Origin: Candidatus Rokuibacteriota bacterium
GTDB lineage: Bacteria > Methylomirabilota > Methylomirabilia > Rokubacteriales > CSP1-6
DNA length: 64,000 nucleotides
Direction of reading: 5' to 3'
Assembly (NCBI GenBank): GCA_016184365.1
Contig: JACPCW010000133.1
Span: 1 to 64,000, forward strand
A program made the translations under genes and the position numbers. This document shows, piece after piece, positions 40,312 through 49,505 of this stretch (positions are counted from its first letter, which is position 1; each line of letters begins with the position of its first letter). The notes under the pieces were generated by a model that was given only the letters and a program-made list of their open reading frames with translations, made no database searches and was not told the origin of the DNA.

Positions 40312-41315
40312 GTCCCTCCCTCGGCGAGCAGCTTGCGCGCGGCGCCGAGCTGCTCGGGACTCGCGCAGCCGATGAGAAAGTCGCCGGCATCGACCTGGTA
40401 GTCGGACGCCGGATTGAAGACGTGATGGCCGTCGGCGCGCCGGACCGCGAAGACGATGACGCCGACGCGCTCGTGGAGCTTCAGCTCCGCCAGCGCCTGG
40501 CCGGCGATGCGCGGGCCCACCGGCATTTCTTCGACACGCACGTCGCCGGGGTCGCGCAGCATGGCGTCGAGCACGCTGACCACGACCGGGCGCAGCATCA
40601 CCGACGCGAGCCGCAGCGCGCCGATCGTCGGCACCGACACGATCGCGTCGGCGCCCGCGCGCACGAGCGTCGGACGCGACTCGTCGGCGACGAGCCGCGA
40701 CACCGTGCGCATCGTCGGGTTCAGCTCGCGCGCCGACAGCAGCGTGAAGACGTTGTCCTTGTCGGCCGGCATGCAGGCGATGAGCCCCCGCGCGGCCTGG
40801 ACCCGCGCCTTGCGGAGCACTTCGTGGTGCGTCGCGTCGCCCAGGATGTAGAGGACCCCTTCCCCGAGCTTGCGGATCGCCGGTACCTCCGCGTCCTCGC
40901 GCTCGATGATCACGAACGGCGTCCGCGTCTTCAGCATCTCCTCGGCGATGTGGCGGCCCGTCTGGCCTCCGCCGCACAGGACGATGTGGTCGGTCAGCTT
41001 CTCGATGCGAGCTTCCATGCGGCGCTTCTCCCAGACGTTCAGGATGTTGCCTTCGACCACGAGCGCGGTGATGGCGGACAGGCCGTACGCGAGGCTGCCG
41101 ACGCCGACGACGATGAGGACCATCGTGAACACGCGCCCGGCGGTCGTGAGCTCGCGCGGAATCTCGCCGAACCCGACGGACGCGATCGTGATGATCGTCA
41201 TGTACAGCGAGTCGAAGGCACTGAACCGCTCGACGAGCATGTAGCCGAGAGTGCCGAACGCGACGACGACGAGGAGCAGCAGCGCGATCTGAACGATCCG
41301 GCGATCGATCCTCAC
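40308..41315 (-). CDS. Two-helix K+ channel with RCK (TrkA-N/TrkA-C) domains
   Basis: 335 residues. Helix 1 is QIALLLLVVVAFGTLGYMLV, a pore loop carries IITIASVGFGEIPR, and helix 2 is FTMVLIVVGVGSLAYGLSAI. The filter reads SVGFGE, where most K+ channels have TVGYG. An RCK domain follows (HIVLCGGGQTGRHIAEEML, a Rossmann NAD-binding loop) and a TrkA-C domain (ASDYQVDAGDFLIGCASPEQ). Architecture equals MthK/Kch-type ligand-gated channels. Located in the cytoplasmic membrane. Confidence 0.92.
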   Translation of the reverse strand: MRIDRRIVQIALLLLVVVAFGTLGYMLVERFSAFDSLYMTIITIASVGFGEIPRELTTAGRVFTMVLIVVGVGSLAYGLSAITALVVEGNILNVWEKRRMEARIEKLTDHIVLCGGGQTGRHIAEEMLKTRTPFVIIEREDAEVPAIRKLGEGVLYILGDATHHEVLRKARVQAARGLIACMPADKDNVFTLLSARELNPTMRTVSRLVADESRPTLVRAGADAIVSVPTIGALRLASVMLRPVVVSVLDAMLRDPGDVRVEEMPVGPRIAGQALAELKLHERVGVIVFAVRRADGHHVFNPASDYQVDAGDFLIGCASPEQLGAARKLLAEGGT

Positions 41316-41343
41316 CGGCAGACTCCGCGCGCGGGGGCCGGGG

Positions 41344-41610
41344 TCACTGGGCGCGCGGTCTGATCGCGCGGGCTGGTGGCTCGGCGGGGGGCTTGTCGAC
41401 CTGCCGGCTCACGTCGACCCATCCGCGGCTTCGCATGCACGCGTCGTCCAGCTTGCCGTTCTTCGTGCAGGCCGCGTGGTCGCGGCGGAAGTCCGCGACG
41501 GTGTACTGCTCGTTGACCTTCATCCATTCCCGCTCGTCGGCCGTCGCGCATGCGCCCAGGGCACCGGCGGCGAAGAGCACAAGGATCCACGATCGATTCA
41601 GGTACGGCAT
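41344..41610 (-). CDS. Small lipoprotein
   Basis: 88 residues. Signal peptide NRSWILVLFAAGALGACA with a lipobox-like ALGAC suggests lipid anchoring. The mature part is hydrophilic with two further cysteines (HAACTKNGKLDDACMRSRGW), probably a disulfide. No family is recognised. A TAAAAT box lies 9 nt before ATG 41610. Confidence 0.7.
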   Translation of the reverse strand: MPYLNRSWILVLFAAGALGACATADEREWMKVNEQYTVADFRRDHAACTKNGKLDDACMRSRGWVDVSRQVDKPPAEPPARAIRPRAQ

Positions 41611-41619
41611 GGCCCGATG

Positions 41620-41625
41620 ATTTTA
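41620..41625 (-). promoter_or_regulatory. -10 box (TAAAAT) of the small lipoprotein gene
   Basis: On the minus strand TAAAAT ends 9 nt before ATG 41610, with no ribosome site between them. Confidence 0.4.
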
Positions 41626-41665
41626 GCGATCGGCGGGTGTAACGTCTAGGAACGAGACTCCCGCC

Positions 41666-42376
41666 ATGGAGAACCGCGCCGCCCCCGGTCTGTGGTCAAC
41701 GCTCGTGGACGTGGGTGATCGCCTCGCTGCGATCGTGCCCGGCCTGCTCGTATTGTTCGCCCTCGTCGCGATCGGACTGCTTCTCGGCTGGGCCGTGCGC
41801 GCCATCGTGCGCCGGATCGCCCGCGCCATCGGCCTCGACCGGCACATGGACCGCTGGGGCGTCGTGCCGTCGCTCCGGCAGTCCGGCATCTTCCGCGCGC
41901 CGTCCGACATTCTCGGGAGCATCGCATTCTGGGCGATCTTCGTCGTGTTCGCGAGCCTCGCCATCGACTCGCTCGGGTTCACGACCTCCACGAGCGCGTT
42001 CCTCGTCGCGTTCCTGCCGCCGCTCTTCGCCGCGATGCTCATCCTCCTCGTCGGCCTGCTCGTCGCGAGCTTCCTGTCCCAGGGCATCCTGATCGCGGCC
42101 GTGAACGCCGGTGTACCCGAAGCGCGGCTGCTCGCGCGCGCCGTGCAGTGGGGGGTGCTGCTGTTCGCCGGCGCGACGGCGCTGACGCACCTGGGCATCG
42201 GCAAGGAGATGGTGCTCGTGGCGTTCTCGATCTCGTTCGGCGGGCTCGTCTTCGCGCTCGCGCTCGCGTTCGGGCTCGGCGGCCGCACGATCGCGCGCGA
42301 CATCCTCGCGCGCCGCCTCCGCCGCGGCGAGACGCGCCCGCCGCGCGAAAAAGAAGAACACCTGACTCATTTGTAG
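41666..42376 (+). CDS. Conserved TM-helix (small mechanosensitive-channel-like) membrane protein
   Basis: 236 residues with about five hydrophobic segments: IVPGLLVLFALVAIGLLLGW, SIAFWAIFVVFASLAIDSLG, FLPPLFAAMLILLVGLLVAS and FSISFGGLVFALALAFGLGG. The repeated helix pattern with a GLGGR-type turn resembles the 'conserved TM helix' (CmpX-like) proteins related to MscS channels. The MscS beta domain is missing. The C-terminus is basic. The TAG stop starts a strong hairpin. Confidence 0.75.
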   Translation: MENRAAPGLWSTLVDVGDRLAAIVPGLLVLFALVAIGLLLGWAVRAIVRRIARAIGLDRHMDRWGVVPSLRQSGIFRAPSDILGSIAFWAIFVVFASLAIDSLGFTTSTSAFLVAFLPPLFAAMLILLVGLLVASFLSQGILIAAVNAGVPEARLLARAVQWGVLLFAGATALTHLGIGKEMVLVAFSISFGGLVFALALAFGLGGRTIARDILARRLRRGETRPPREKEEHLTHL

Positions 42377-42407
42377 TCGGGGGGAGCGAGCGCCGCTCCT
42401 CCCCGAC
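42376..42407. terminator. Bidirectional terminator-like hairpin
   Basis: GTCGGGG (42376-42382) pairs with CCCCGAC (42401-42407). GGAGCG (42383-42388) pairs with CGCTCC (42394-42399). One T is bulged and the loop is AGCGC. It begins at the last base of the upstream stop codon and lies between convergent genes. No T-run is present. Confidence 0.65.
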
Positions 42408-42468
42408 ACCCCCACCGCTAGAACGAGAGCACAGGATTGCGCGGGCGAGCCCGCGCTCGAAACGGCGG

Positions 42469-43500
42469 TCAACCGGTCACGAACGGATCGAAGAACACGT
42501 AGCCGACGCCCGCGCGCTCGAGCCATGCACGCTCCACGTCGCGACGGCGGAGGCGGCGCGGCACCTCGTCGTGCGTGTCCGCCGCCGGATCGTTCACGAG
42601 TACGTCGTCGTTCTCGTAGCCCGTCAGAACCAGCAGGTGTCCGTCCGTCGCGTCCATGGCCGCGCCCGGCAGCTCGCCGGTCCGGTAGTTGACGCTCGCG
42701 ACGATCGGCAGACCGCGATCGAGACACCACGCGGCCGCCGCCCAGTCCGGGAAGCGCAGCAGGTAACCGGCGATACCGTGACGGCCCGCGGCGGCGATCG
42801 CCGCCGGCCAGACGCCGTAGCGATCGGTGGCGGCGTGGAAGATCTCGTCGGCGAGCGCGATCGTGTCGAGGCGTCGTCCCCAGCGCTCGAGCACCATCGC
42901 CACGCTCGCCGGTGAGCAGATGCGACGGCGGACGGTCTCGGCCTCCACCATCTGACTCCGAGGCGGCACGCCGACGTGCGCGCGACCCCCGTGCGGCGCG
43001 CCGACGCCGACGGCCGTTCCGTCGGACGCCGAGAGCGTCAGGAGCCACGGCGCTTCCGCGAGCGCGTCGAGATCGGCGCCGCGCACGCGAACGCGCAGCC
43101 GCGCGGCGCGCGCGGCCGTCGTCGTGAACACGTCGATGTCGCACCGCACGTCGTCGCACGCGACGGACGGCGCGAATTCGCCGTCACCGATCGTCGCGGA
43201 CGCGACCCATGGCGTCCAGCCCGTCCCGGTGGCGATCGCCAGCTCGAACCGGAACGTCCGGCGGCGGCCCGCCAGGAGCGAGAACGCCGGCACGAAATGG
43301 CGCGCTGCGCGACGCGGGGACCATTCCGGCGTGTCGATGACGACCTCGTCGCCGCGACGATCGACGCTGTCGCGAAGCGTCACTCCGGCGCGACACGACG
43401 GAGGGATCACGCGCTCGACCATCGCGGGAGCGACGCGACGCGTGAGCGCGAAGAGGTCCGTCAGCACCCGGGTGTCGCCCGCCTGAGCAGTCGAATCCAT
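42469..43500 (-). CDS. C39-like papain-fold peptidase family protein
   Basis: 343 residues. The C-terminal half is a peptidase C39-like domain: RRRICSPASVAMVLERWG holds the nucleophilic cysteine, GLPIVASVNYRTGELPGAA the oxyanion region and TDGHLLVLTGYEND the catalytic histidine with DPAADTHDEV after it. The N-terminal half is beta-rich (FRFELAIATGTGWTPWVA) and may bind substrate. No signal peptide is evident. ATG 43500 gives a normal N-terminus. Substrate unknown. Confidence 0.8.
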   Translation of the reverse strand: MDSTAQAGDTRVLTDLFALTRRVAPAMVERVIPPSCRAGVTLRDSVDRRGDEVVIDTPEWSPRRAARHFVPAFSLLAGRRRTFRFELAIATGTGWTPWVASATIGDGEFAPSVACDDVRCDIDVFTTTAARAARLRVRVRGADLDALAEAPWLLTLSASDGTAVGVGAPHGGRAHVGVPPRSQMVEAETVRRRICSPASVAMVLERWGRRLDTIALADEIFHAATDRYGVWPAAIAAAGRHGIAGYLLRFPDWAAAAWCLDRGLPIVASVNYRTGELPGAAMDATDGHLLVLTGYENDDVLVNDPAADTHDEVPRRLRRRDVERAWLERAGVGYVFFDPFVTG

Positions 43501-43655
43501 GGAACAAGGCAAAACCCTTCTGTGCCCGCGGGGCGCCGTTCACCGAACCCGGCGTTTCTGCTCACCGCGGTCCGCGGCACCCGCATTGCACCCCGCCCCC
43601 GCCAACTCGATCGAGCGCGGGAGCGCAGACGCCCCGCAGACAAGGAGCGAACGGC

Positions 43656-43844
43656 ATGACCTTCGGCAAATGCGTTTGGGACGGCTGCACTCGACACGCG
43701 GAAAAGCCCGCAACCGGCGCCTGCCGGAACCACCATACCGTCATCCGCGACAGCCGTTGCCAGGCGTGCCAGGGTCCGCTGACGACGCAGCGCGAGGTGG
43801 AAACGCGACGCTGTCGACGCTGCGTGGCCGGACGCGCTGCCTGA
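43656..43844 (+). CDS. Small Cys/His-rich (zinc-ribbon-like) protein
   Basis: 62 residues with eight cysteine or histidine pairs arranged as likely metal sites: KCVWDGCTRHAEKPATGACR, then HH, CQACQGP and RRCRRC. No known family is recognised; the second CxxC pair resembles a zinc ribbon. AAGGAG precedes ATG 43656 at good spacing, and a strong terminator follows 59 bases after the stop, both supporting a real gene. Confidence 0.6.
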   Translation: MTFGKCVWDGCTRHAEKPATGACRNHHTVIRDSRCQACQGPLTTQREVETRRCRRCVAGRAA

Positions 43845-43902
43845 CGCACGCGTCCCGCGTGGTTCGTCCGCGCACAACGGGAATCGATCATTCGGACGGG
43901 GG

Positions 43903-43927
43903 CGTGGGCGGGCAGTGCCCGCCCACG
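43903..43927 (+). terminator. Strong GC hairpin after the small zinc protein
   Basis: CGTGGGCGGGC (43903-43913) and GCCCGCCCACG (43917-43927) form a perfect 11-bp stem with the 3-nt loop AGT. No T-run follows. The remaining non-coding stretch up to 44166 shows no gene that I can support. Confidence 0.6.
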
Positions 43928-44166
43928 GCAACCCCTGAAAGCTCGCTGCGCAGTTGACCTGCGCGTCCCGGATTAGACCGGGACCTTGGCGATGTTGACC
44001 GTTTAGGCGCCGTCCGGAACTGCTAGCAAGCTCCAGTCGGCGCGGTCTGTGGGTCCGGTGGTGCGTTCTCCATCCAACCTCCTGGAAGGAGTGGCCCACG
44101 ACGACTGCGCGAAGCACTCTCCGCGCTCGTCGTCACCTCTCCTAGTAACGCCGGGCTCGCGCCACG

Positions 44167-44403
44167 TCAAGAGCTTCGTGCAGGTCCCGCCGACCCGCGC
44201 AGACGCGGGTCGAGCACGTCCCGAAGCGCGTCGCCGAGCATGTTGAATCCGAACACGGCGAGCGAAATCGCGAGGCCCGGCCAGATCGCCATCCACGGCG
44301 CGCGATACATGTAGGTCCGGCCCGAGCCCGACAGCATCGCGCCCCACGACGGATACGGCGGCGGCACGCCGAAGCCGAGGAACGACAGCGCGGATTCGGC
44401 GAG
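44167..44403 (-). pseudogene. C-terminal fragment of a second DppC-like permease
   Basis: LAESALSFLGFGVPPPYPSW through FNMLGDALRDVLDPRLRG repeats the last 70 residues of the intact permease just upstream (44445-45422) with about eight substitutions. No start or first 240 residues exist. It is a tandem duplication that has lost its 5' part. The stop is at 44167-44169. Confidence 0.85.
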
Positions 44404-44444
44404 GCGACGTACCGCGCGAGCACCCGAAACCCGCGCCGGGCGTC

Positions 44445-45422
44445 TCAGCCGTCCCGGCCGTGGCGGCTGGTTCCCCGGATCCGCGGGTCGAGGACATCGC
44501 GAAGCGCGTCGCCCAGCATGTTGAAGGCGAACACGACGAGCGAGATCGCGACGCCCGGCCAGATCGCCATCCAGGGCGCGCTGTACATGTACGTGCGCCC
44601 GGAGCCGGACAGCATCGACCCCCACGACGGATGCGGCGGCGGCACACCGTATCCGAGGAACGAGAGCGCGGATTCGGCGAGGATGATGCCGCCGAGGCCG
44701 ATCGTCACGAGGACGATGATCGTGGCCGCCACGTTCGGCAGGATGTGCAGCGCCATGATCCGCAGGTGGCCGCCGCCCATCGCGCGCGCCGCCTCCACGT
44801 ACGGGTTCTCGACCACGGTGAGCGTCGCGCCGCGGATGACGCGCGAGCCCGTCGCCGCGACCAGGATGGAGAGCGAGACGATCACGTTCCCCATGCCCGG
44901 CCCGAGCACGGCGAGCAGCGACAGGATGATGATGAGGAACGGAAACGACTGCCAGGCGTCGACCACGCGCTGCACGCAGATGTCGTACCGGCCGCGGAAG
45001 TAGCCGCTGGTGATGCCGACGACAGCGGCCAGGACGTTCGAGAGGAAGACCGTGGCGAAGCTCACGGTGACGGTGACGCGCGAGCCGTAGACGACGCGGC
45101 TGAAGATGTCACGGCTCACGTTGTCCGTCCCGAGCAGGAACTCGCGCCCGGGCGGGCGGAGACGGCCGCCGGGGATCTGCTCGTCGTACGCATACGGCGC
45201 GATCCACTCCGCGAACCCGGCCATCACGAGGAGCGCGAGGATGATCACCGCGCCCAGCGCCCCGAGCGGCTTGCGCCGGCAGAACCACCACACGCCGCCG
45301 AGCGCGCGGCGGGCCAGGCCGGCCCGGCGCCGCGCGACTGGCCGGTGCGCGCTCGCGACTGCCTCGAAGGGCTGGGCCGTCGGCACGCCGTCAGTACCGG
45401 ATGCGGGGATCGAGGTAAGCAT
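44445..45422 (-). CDS. ABC peptide-type transporter permease (DppC-like)
   Basis: 325 residues with an N-terminal cytoplasmic extension, a first helix (LGALGAVIILALLVMAGFAE), the periplasmic FLLGTDNVSRDIFSRVVYG block and the permease signature EAARAMGGGHLRIMALHILP. The last helices include FLGYGVPPPHPSWG. With DppB and the solute-binding protein upstream it forms an importer for peptides or similar solutes. No ATPase genes are found in this cluster. It overlaps the DppB gene end by 32 bases. Confidence 0.92.
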   Translation of the reverse strand: MLTSIPASGTDGVPTAQPFEAVASAHRPVARRRAGLARRALGGVWWFCRRKPLGALGAVIILALLVMAGFAEWIAPYAYDEQIPGGRLRPPGREFLLGTDNVSRDIFSRVVYGSRVTVTVSFATVFLSNVLAAVVGITSGYFRGRYDICVQRVVDAWQSFPFLIIILSLLAVLGPGMGNVIVSLSILVAATGSRVIRGATLTVVENPYVEAARAMGGGHLRIMALHILPNVAATIIVLVTIGLGGIILAESALSFLGYGVPPPHPSWGSMLSGSGRTYMYSAPWMAIWPGVAISLVVFAFNMLGDALRDVLDPRIRGTSRHGRDG

Positions 45423-46335
45423 ACGCGAGGTCGACGAGGAGATTGACGGCGACCACGGTCGTGACCACGACGACGTTGATGGCCTGGATGACGGGATAGT
45501 CCCGCTCCGTGATCGCGTCGAACAGGAAGCGGCCCATGCCGGGCAGCCCGAAAATGGACTCGAAGATGACGGTGCCGCTCAGGATCTGCGCGATCTGGAT
45601 CCCGAGCACGGTCACGACCGGGATGAGCGCGTTCTTCAGGCAGTGCTTGAGGACGATGCGGCGTTCCGCCAGGCCCTTGGACCAGGCGGTCCGCACGAAG
45701 TCCATTCTGAGGACCTCGAGGAGCTGCGTCCGTGTCAGTCGCATGATCGACGCGGCGGAGGCGATGCCCAGCAGGCAGCCGGGGACGAGGAACTGCGTCA
45801 CGTGCCGCCACGGATCCCGCTCGAAGCCGGTGAACTCGATGGAGGGGCTCCAGCCGAAATAGATCGCCGGCAGCACGACCACGAGCGTGCCCAGCCAGAA
45901 CCCCGGCATGGAGAGACCGAGGATCGCGGCGCTGCGTGCCCCGTAGTCGCGCAGGCTATCCTGTCGCACCGCCGACACCACCCCGATCGGCGTACCGACC
46001 AGGATCGCGAAGGCCACGGCGACCGCGCCGAGCTCGAGGCTGATCGGCAGCCGTCGCAGCAACTCCTGGAGCACGGGGCGTCCGGTGTAGAGCGACTGCC
46101 CGAAGTCGCCGCGCACCAGCCGGCTCATCCAGTCGAGGTACTGCACGTGGATCGGCCGGTCGAGCCCGAGCTTCGCCCGCATCTCCTCCAGGTCCTGGGC
46201 GTACTGGTTTTCCTCCATCATCAGGACGACGACGTCCCCGGGGATCAGCCGGGAGAGCGAGAAGACGATCACGGTGGCGATGAGCAGCGAGGGAATCGCC
46301 ACCAGCAGGCGTTTGAGCGCGTACTTGCCGATCAC
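45391..46335 (-). CDS. ABC peptide-type transporter permease (DppB-like)
   Basis: 314 residues with six helices. YALKRLLVAIPSLLIATVIV opens the first helix and LSRLIPGDVVVLMM follows. The EAA-like loop is RTAWSKGLAERRIVLKHCLK, and FESIFGLPGMGRFLFDAI is the DppB signature near the end. It pairs with the DppC-like permease downstream to form the translocation pore. Confidence 0.93.
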   Translation of the reverse strand: MIGKYALKRLLVAIPSLLIATVIVFSLSRLIPGDVVVLMMEENQYAQDLEEMRAKLGLDRPIHVQYLDWMSRLVRGDFGQSLYTGRPVLQELLRRLPISLELGAVAVAFAILVGTPIGVVSAVRQDSLRDYGARSAAILGLSMPGFWLGTLVVVLPAIYFGWSPSIEFTGFERDPWRHVTQFLVPGCLLGIASAASIMRLTRTQLLEVLRMDFVRTAWSKGLAERRIVLKHCLKNALIPVVTVLGIQIAQILSGTVIFESIFGLPGMGRFLFDAITERDYPVIQAINVVVVTTVVAVNLLVDLAYAYLDPRIRY

Positions 46336-46387
46336 GCCGGCTACCGGGGCCGGGCGGGACGACCCGCCCGGCCCCGCCCGTGACGGG

Positions 46388-48004
46388 CTACTTGTTCCAC
46401 CACGCGGCCATGAGCCGGCCGCCGTAGTCGTAGCCGAGGTTCGGCCCGAAGTTCTCGAGCTTCGGGTCCAGCGCCGCGATGTAGATGCCGGACGCCAGGC
46501 GGATGTAGTAGGCCTGCTTGGCGATGTGCTTCTGGATGTCGTGGATCTGCTGGCGCCGCTTCTTGTCGTCGAGGGTGCGGCTCGAGTTCAGGATCATGTC
46601 GGCCAGCGCCGGGTCGTTGACGTGGCTCTGGTTCTTCGGCTCCCCTGGCAGGTACTGCGCCAGGAAGTTGTACGCCTCGAGGGCGGGGAACTGCGGGCCC
46701 ATCATGAGCGCATCCTGCTTGCCCTGGTAGGCCGTCGCGAAGTACGCGGCGTACGGTTTCTCGATCACCTTCACGTCGACGCCGACGTCCTTCCAGAACT
46801 TCACGCACATCTGGACGGCGTCGATCAGCTCCTGGGAGCCGTACGTGGCGTACTCGAGCGTGGTGCTGAAGCCGCCGCCGAGCCCGGCCTCCTTGAGGAG
46901 CTTCTTCGCCTCGTCGGGATGGAACTGATCGTACTTCCGGCCCTCGCCGAGCTGATCGTGGGGGATCGACCACGCGGCGATCGCGGCCGGCACCGGCGGG
47001 TTCATGACGCCCACGCCTTCGGCCGTCGCCTGGAGGATGGCCTGCCGGTCGACGGCCATGGACAGCGCCTTGCGGACGCGGATGTCGTCGAACGGCTTCT
47101 TGTCGATCCGCATGCCGACGTGCGTCATGACGTTCGCCGGGAACTCGACGTACCGGAGATTCGGCCGCTTCTCCTTGACGATCTTCCAGTCCTGCCGGCG
47201 GATCATCATGCCCGGGAACTCCGGGCCGGCATCGAGCTGCCCGGTGACGAAGGCCGCGAGCCGCGCCGCCGGGTCGTTGAAGTCGATCGCCTCGACGCGC
47301 TCGATGTACGGCAGCCCCGAGCGGAAATAGTCGGGGTTGCGCACGAAGACGCTCCGGACTTTCGACTCGTGCCGGTCGAGCATCCACGGGCCCGTGCCGA
47401 TGACCGCCTCCGGCTTCTTGAGGTCGGCGAACTGCTCCACCGCCTCCTTGGCGACGATGCAGAGCGCCATCGGCGTCGCGATGAAGTCGAGGAACCAGGC
47501 GTTGGGCTCCTTCAGCGTGAACTTGACCGTGTACGGGTCGACCACGTCCACCCGGTCGAGCGCGTTCATCATGTGCCGGTTCGCGTTGCCCTTGATGGTC
47601 ATGAACCGGTCGAACGTGTACTTGACGTCGTCGGCCTTGAGCTCGCGGCCGTTCACGGGCGGCTTCTTGTGCCAGCGGACACCCTTGCGGAGCTTGAAGA
47701 CGTACGTCTTCTCGTCCGGCTGGCTCCACGACTCCGCCAGGTCGCCCTCGAAGTCGAAGGTCCCCGGCTTCACGGCCGGCCCGGTCTTGTGCATCAGGAG
47801 CCGGCTGTGCGTGAAGCTCAGGTTGATCATGGTCGTGTACGACGCGGTGAGGTGCGGGTCGAAGTGCGGGGGTGTGTAGCCGCGGAAGCGGAACTCGCCG
47901 CCGCGCTTCGGCGCACCCTGCGCACGCGCCGCGGACGGCGTGAGCGCGGTGCCGGCGATCGTCATTCCACCGAGGGCCAGGAGGTCGCGACGGGACAGGT
48001 TCAT
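46388..48004 (-). CDS. Family-5 (peptide-type) ABC solute-binding protein, Tat-exported
   Basis: 538 residues. The N-terminus NLSRRDLLALGGMTIAGTAL is a twin-arginine signal peptide with RRDLL, cleaved after SAARAQ. The mature protein is a family-5 extracellular binding protein (LAESWSQPDEKTYVFKLRKG, KKPFDDIRVRKALSMAVDR, HPDEAKKLLKEAGL). It binds the transported solute in the periplasm. Adjacent acyl-CoA ligase, CitE and MaoC genes suggest the cargo is an organic acid or conjugate and not a nutrient peptide; that is inference. Confidence 0.94.
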   Translation of the reverse strand: MNLSRRDLLALGGMTIAGTALTPSAARAQGAPKRGGEFRFRGYTPPHFDPHLTASYTTMINLSFTHSRLLMHKTGPAVKPGTFDFEGDLAESWSQPDEKTYVFKLRKGVRWHKKPPVNGRELKADDVKYTFDRFMTIKGNANRHMMNALDRVDVVDPYTVKFTLKEPNAWFLDFIATPMALCIVAKEAVEQFADLKKPEAVIGTGPWMLDRHESKVRSVFVRNPDYFRSGLPYIERVEAIDFNDPAARLAAFVTGQLDAGPEFPGMMIRRQDWKIVKEKRPNLRYVEFPANVMTHVGMRIDKKPFDDIRVRKALSMAVDRQAILQATAEGVGVMNPPVPAAIAAWSIPHDQLGEGRKYDQFHPDEAKKLLKEAGLGGGFSTTLEYATYGSQELIDAVQMCVKFWKDVGVDVKVIEKPYAAYFATAYQGKQDALMMGPQFPALEAYNFLAQYLPGEPKNQSHVNDPALADMILNSSRTLDDKKRRQQIHDIQKHIAKQAYYIRLASGIYIAALDPKLENFGPNLGYDYGGRLMAAWWNK

Positions 48005-48017
48005 GGGCTCTCCTCTG

Positions 48018-49505
48018 TTAACGCGTCATTGCGCGGAGCTCTTTGCGGAGAATCTTGCCGATCGGGCTCTTCGGCAGCGACGGCAGGATCCGCACGTCCC
48101 TGGGACACTTGAACTTCGCCAGGCGTTCCTGACAGAACGCGATCACGTCCTCCGGCGTGACGTCGACGCCGCTCTTCGGCACGACCCACGCCATCACTTC
48201 CTCGCCCATCAGCGGGTCGCGCATGCCGACCACCGCGGCCTCGGCGATCTTCGGATGCGCGTACAGCACGTCTTCGACCTCGCGCGGGTAGACGTTGAAG
48301 CCGCCGCGGATGATCAGATCCTTCTTGCGCTCGACGACGAAGAGGAAGCCGTCCTCGTCGAGGCGCCCCATGTCGCCCGTGTGGAGCCAGCCATTCTTCA
48401 GCGTCGTCGCCGTTTCGTCCGGGAGCCCGTAGTATCCGAGCATCACGTTCGGTCCGCGCACGCAGATCTCGCCGATCTCGTCGCGCGGCACGTCGCGGTC
48501 CTCGTCGTCGAAGATCCGCACCTCGACCCCCGGGATCGGCTGGCCGACGGACCCGAGCTTGCGCACGCCGGACAGCCGATGCGCCGACACGACGGGCGAC
48601 GCCTCCGTCAGCCCGTAGCCTTCGAGCAGGCGGCCGCCGAACTTCTTCTCGAACGGCGCGACGATCTCGACGGGCAGCGGTGCGGCGCCCGATCCCCACG
48701 CGCGCATCGAGGACGTGTCGAAGTTGCCGGCGCCGGGGTACTGCAGGAGGTAGACGTACATCGTCGGAACGCCGGCCATCGCCTGGACGCGATACGTCTG
48801 GATCGTCTCGAGCACGAGATCGGGGTTGAACCAGCGCAGCAGGACGCCGCGGGTGCCGAGGATGTTGCCGGAGTTCATGAGCGTCAGGCCGTACGAGTGC
48901 GAGAGCGGCAGCACGGCGAGGTTGTAGCGCTCGCGGTCGAGCTCGGAGAGGCTCGCGGCCGATCGCGCGTTCGCTTCGAGGTTGCGGTGCGACAGCGCAA
49001 CGCCCTTGGGCCGTCCCGTGGTGCCCGACGTGTAGAGGATGACGGCGATGTCGTCGTCCGCGCGATCGACCATCGTGAACGCGTCCGGCTCGCGGGCGAT
49101 GAGCTCGTCCCACGCGATCGCGCCCGGCGCGTCGCCGCCGACGAGGACCGTGTCGCCCGGGAAGCCATCGGCCTTTGCGGCGAGCTCCGGTGAGGTGATG
49201 ACGAGCTTCGCGCCCGAATCGCCGAGGATGTGCCGCACCTCTTCCGCGTTCAGCAGGAAGATGATCGGCACGACCACGGCGCCGGTTTTCAGGATGCCGG
49301 CGTACGCCTGCAGCACTTCGGGGCAGTTCGGCAGCATGACGACGACGCGATCGCCGGCGGCGATGCCGCGCTTCCGCAGCGCGTTCGCGAGCCGGTCGGC
49401 CTGCCGCTGCTGCTCGACGTTCGTGAGCTCGCGGCCTTCGAAGACCAGCGAGACGAACTCGCCGTAGGTGCGGACGTTCTCCTCGCCGAGCGCCGCGAGG
49501 TTCAT
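48018..49505 (-). CDS. AMP-dependent acyl-CoA synthetase (long-chain-fatty-acid-CoA-ligase type)
   Basis: 495 residues of the ANL superfamily. The AMP-binding P-loop is LYTSGTTGRPKGVALSH, then GYGLTEASPV, WLHTGDMGRLDEDGFLFVVE, RKKDLIIRGGFNVYPREVE and the catalytic lysine in PKSPIGKILRKEL. It activates a carboxylic acid to its CoA thioester. ATG 49505 overlaps the stop of a 27-residue ORF. It lies in the 51-44 kb minus-strand operon with CitE, MaoC and an ABC importer. Confidence 0.94.
   Translation of the reverse strand: MNLAALGEENVRTYGEFVSLVFEGRELTNVEQQRQADRLANALRKRGIAAGDRVVVMLPNCPEVLQAYAGILKTGAVVVPIIFLLNAEEVRHILGDSGAKLVITSPELAAKADGFPGDTVLVGGDAPGAIAWDELIAREPDAFTMVDRADDDIAVILYTSGTTGRPKGVALSHRNLEANARSAASLSELDRERYNLAVLPLSHSYGLTLMNSGNILGTRGVLLRWFNPDLVLETIQTYRVQAMAGVPTMYVYLLQYPGAGNFDTSSMRAWGSGAAPLPVEIVAPFEKKFGGRLLEGYGLTEASPVVSAHRLSGVRKLGSVGQPIPGVEVRIFDDEDRDVPRDEIGEICVRGPNVMLGYYGLPDETATTLKNGWLHTGDMGRLDEDGFLFVVERKKDLIIRGGFNVYPREVEDVLYAHPKIAEAAVVGMRDPLMGEEVMAWVVPKSGVDVTPEDVIAFCQERLAKFKCPRDVRILPSLPKSPIGKILRKELRAMTR

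Noticed and set aside
39382-40977. A 531-residue minus-strand protein ending in the LLM oxidoreductase
   Set aside because: The first 220 codons are Arg/Ala-rich nonsense lying antisense to the K+ channel frame. The family start KFGIF is at ATG 40311.
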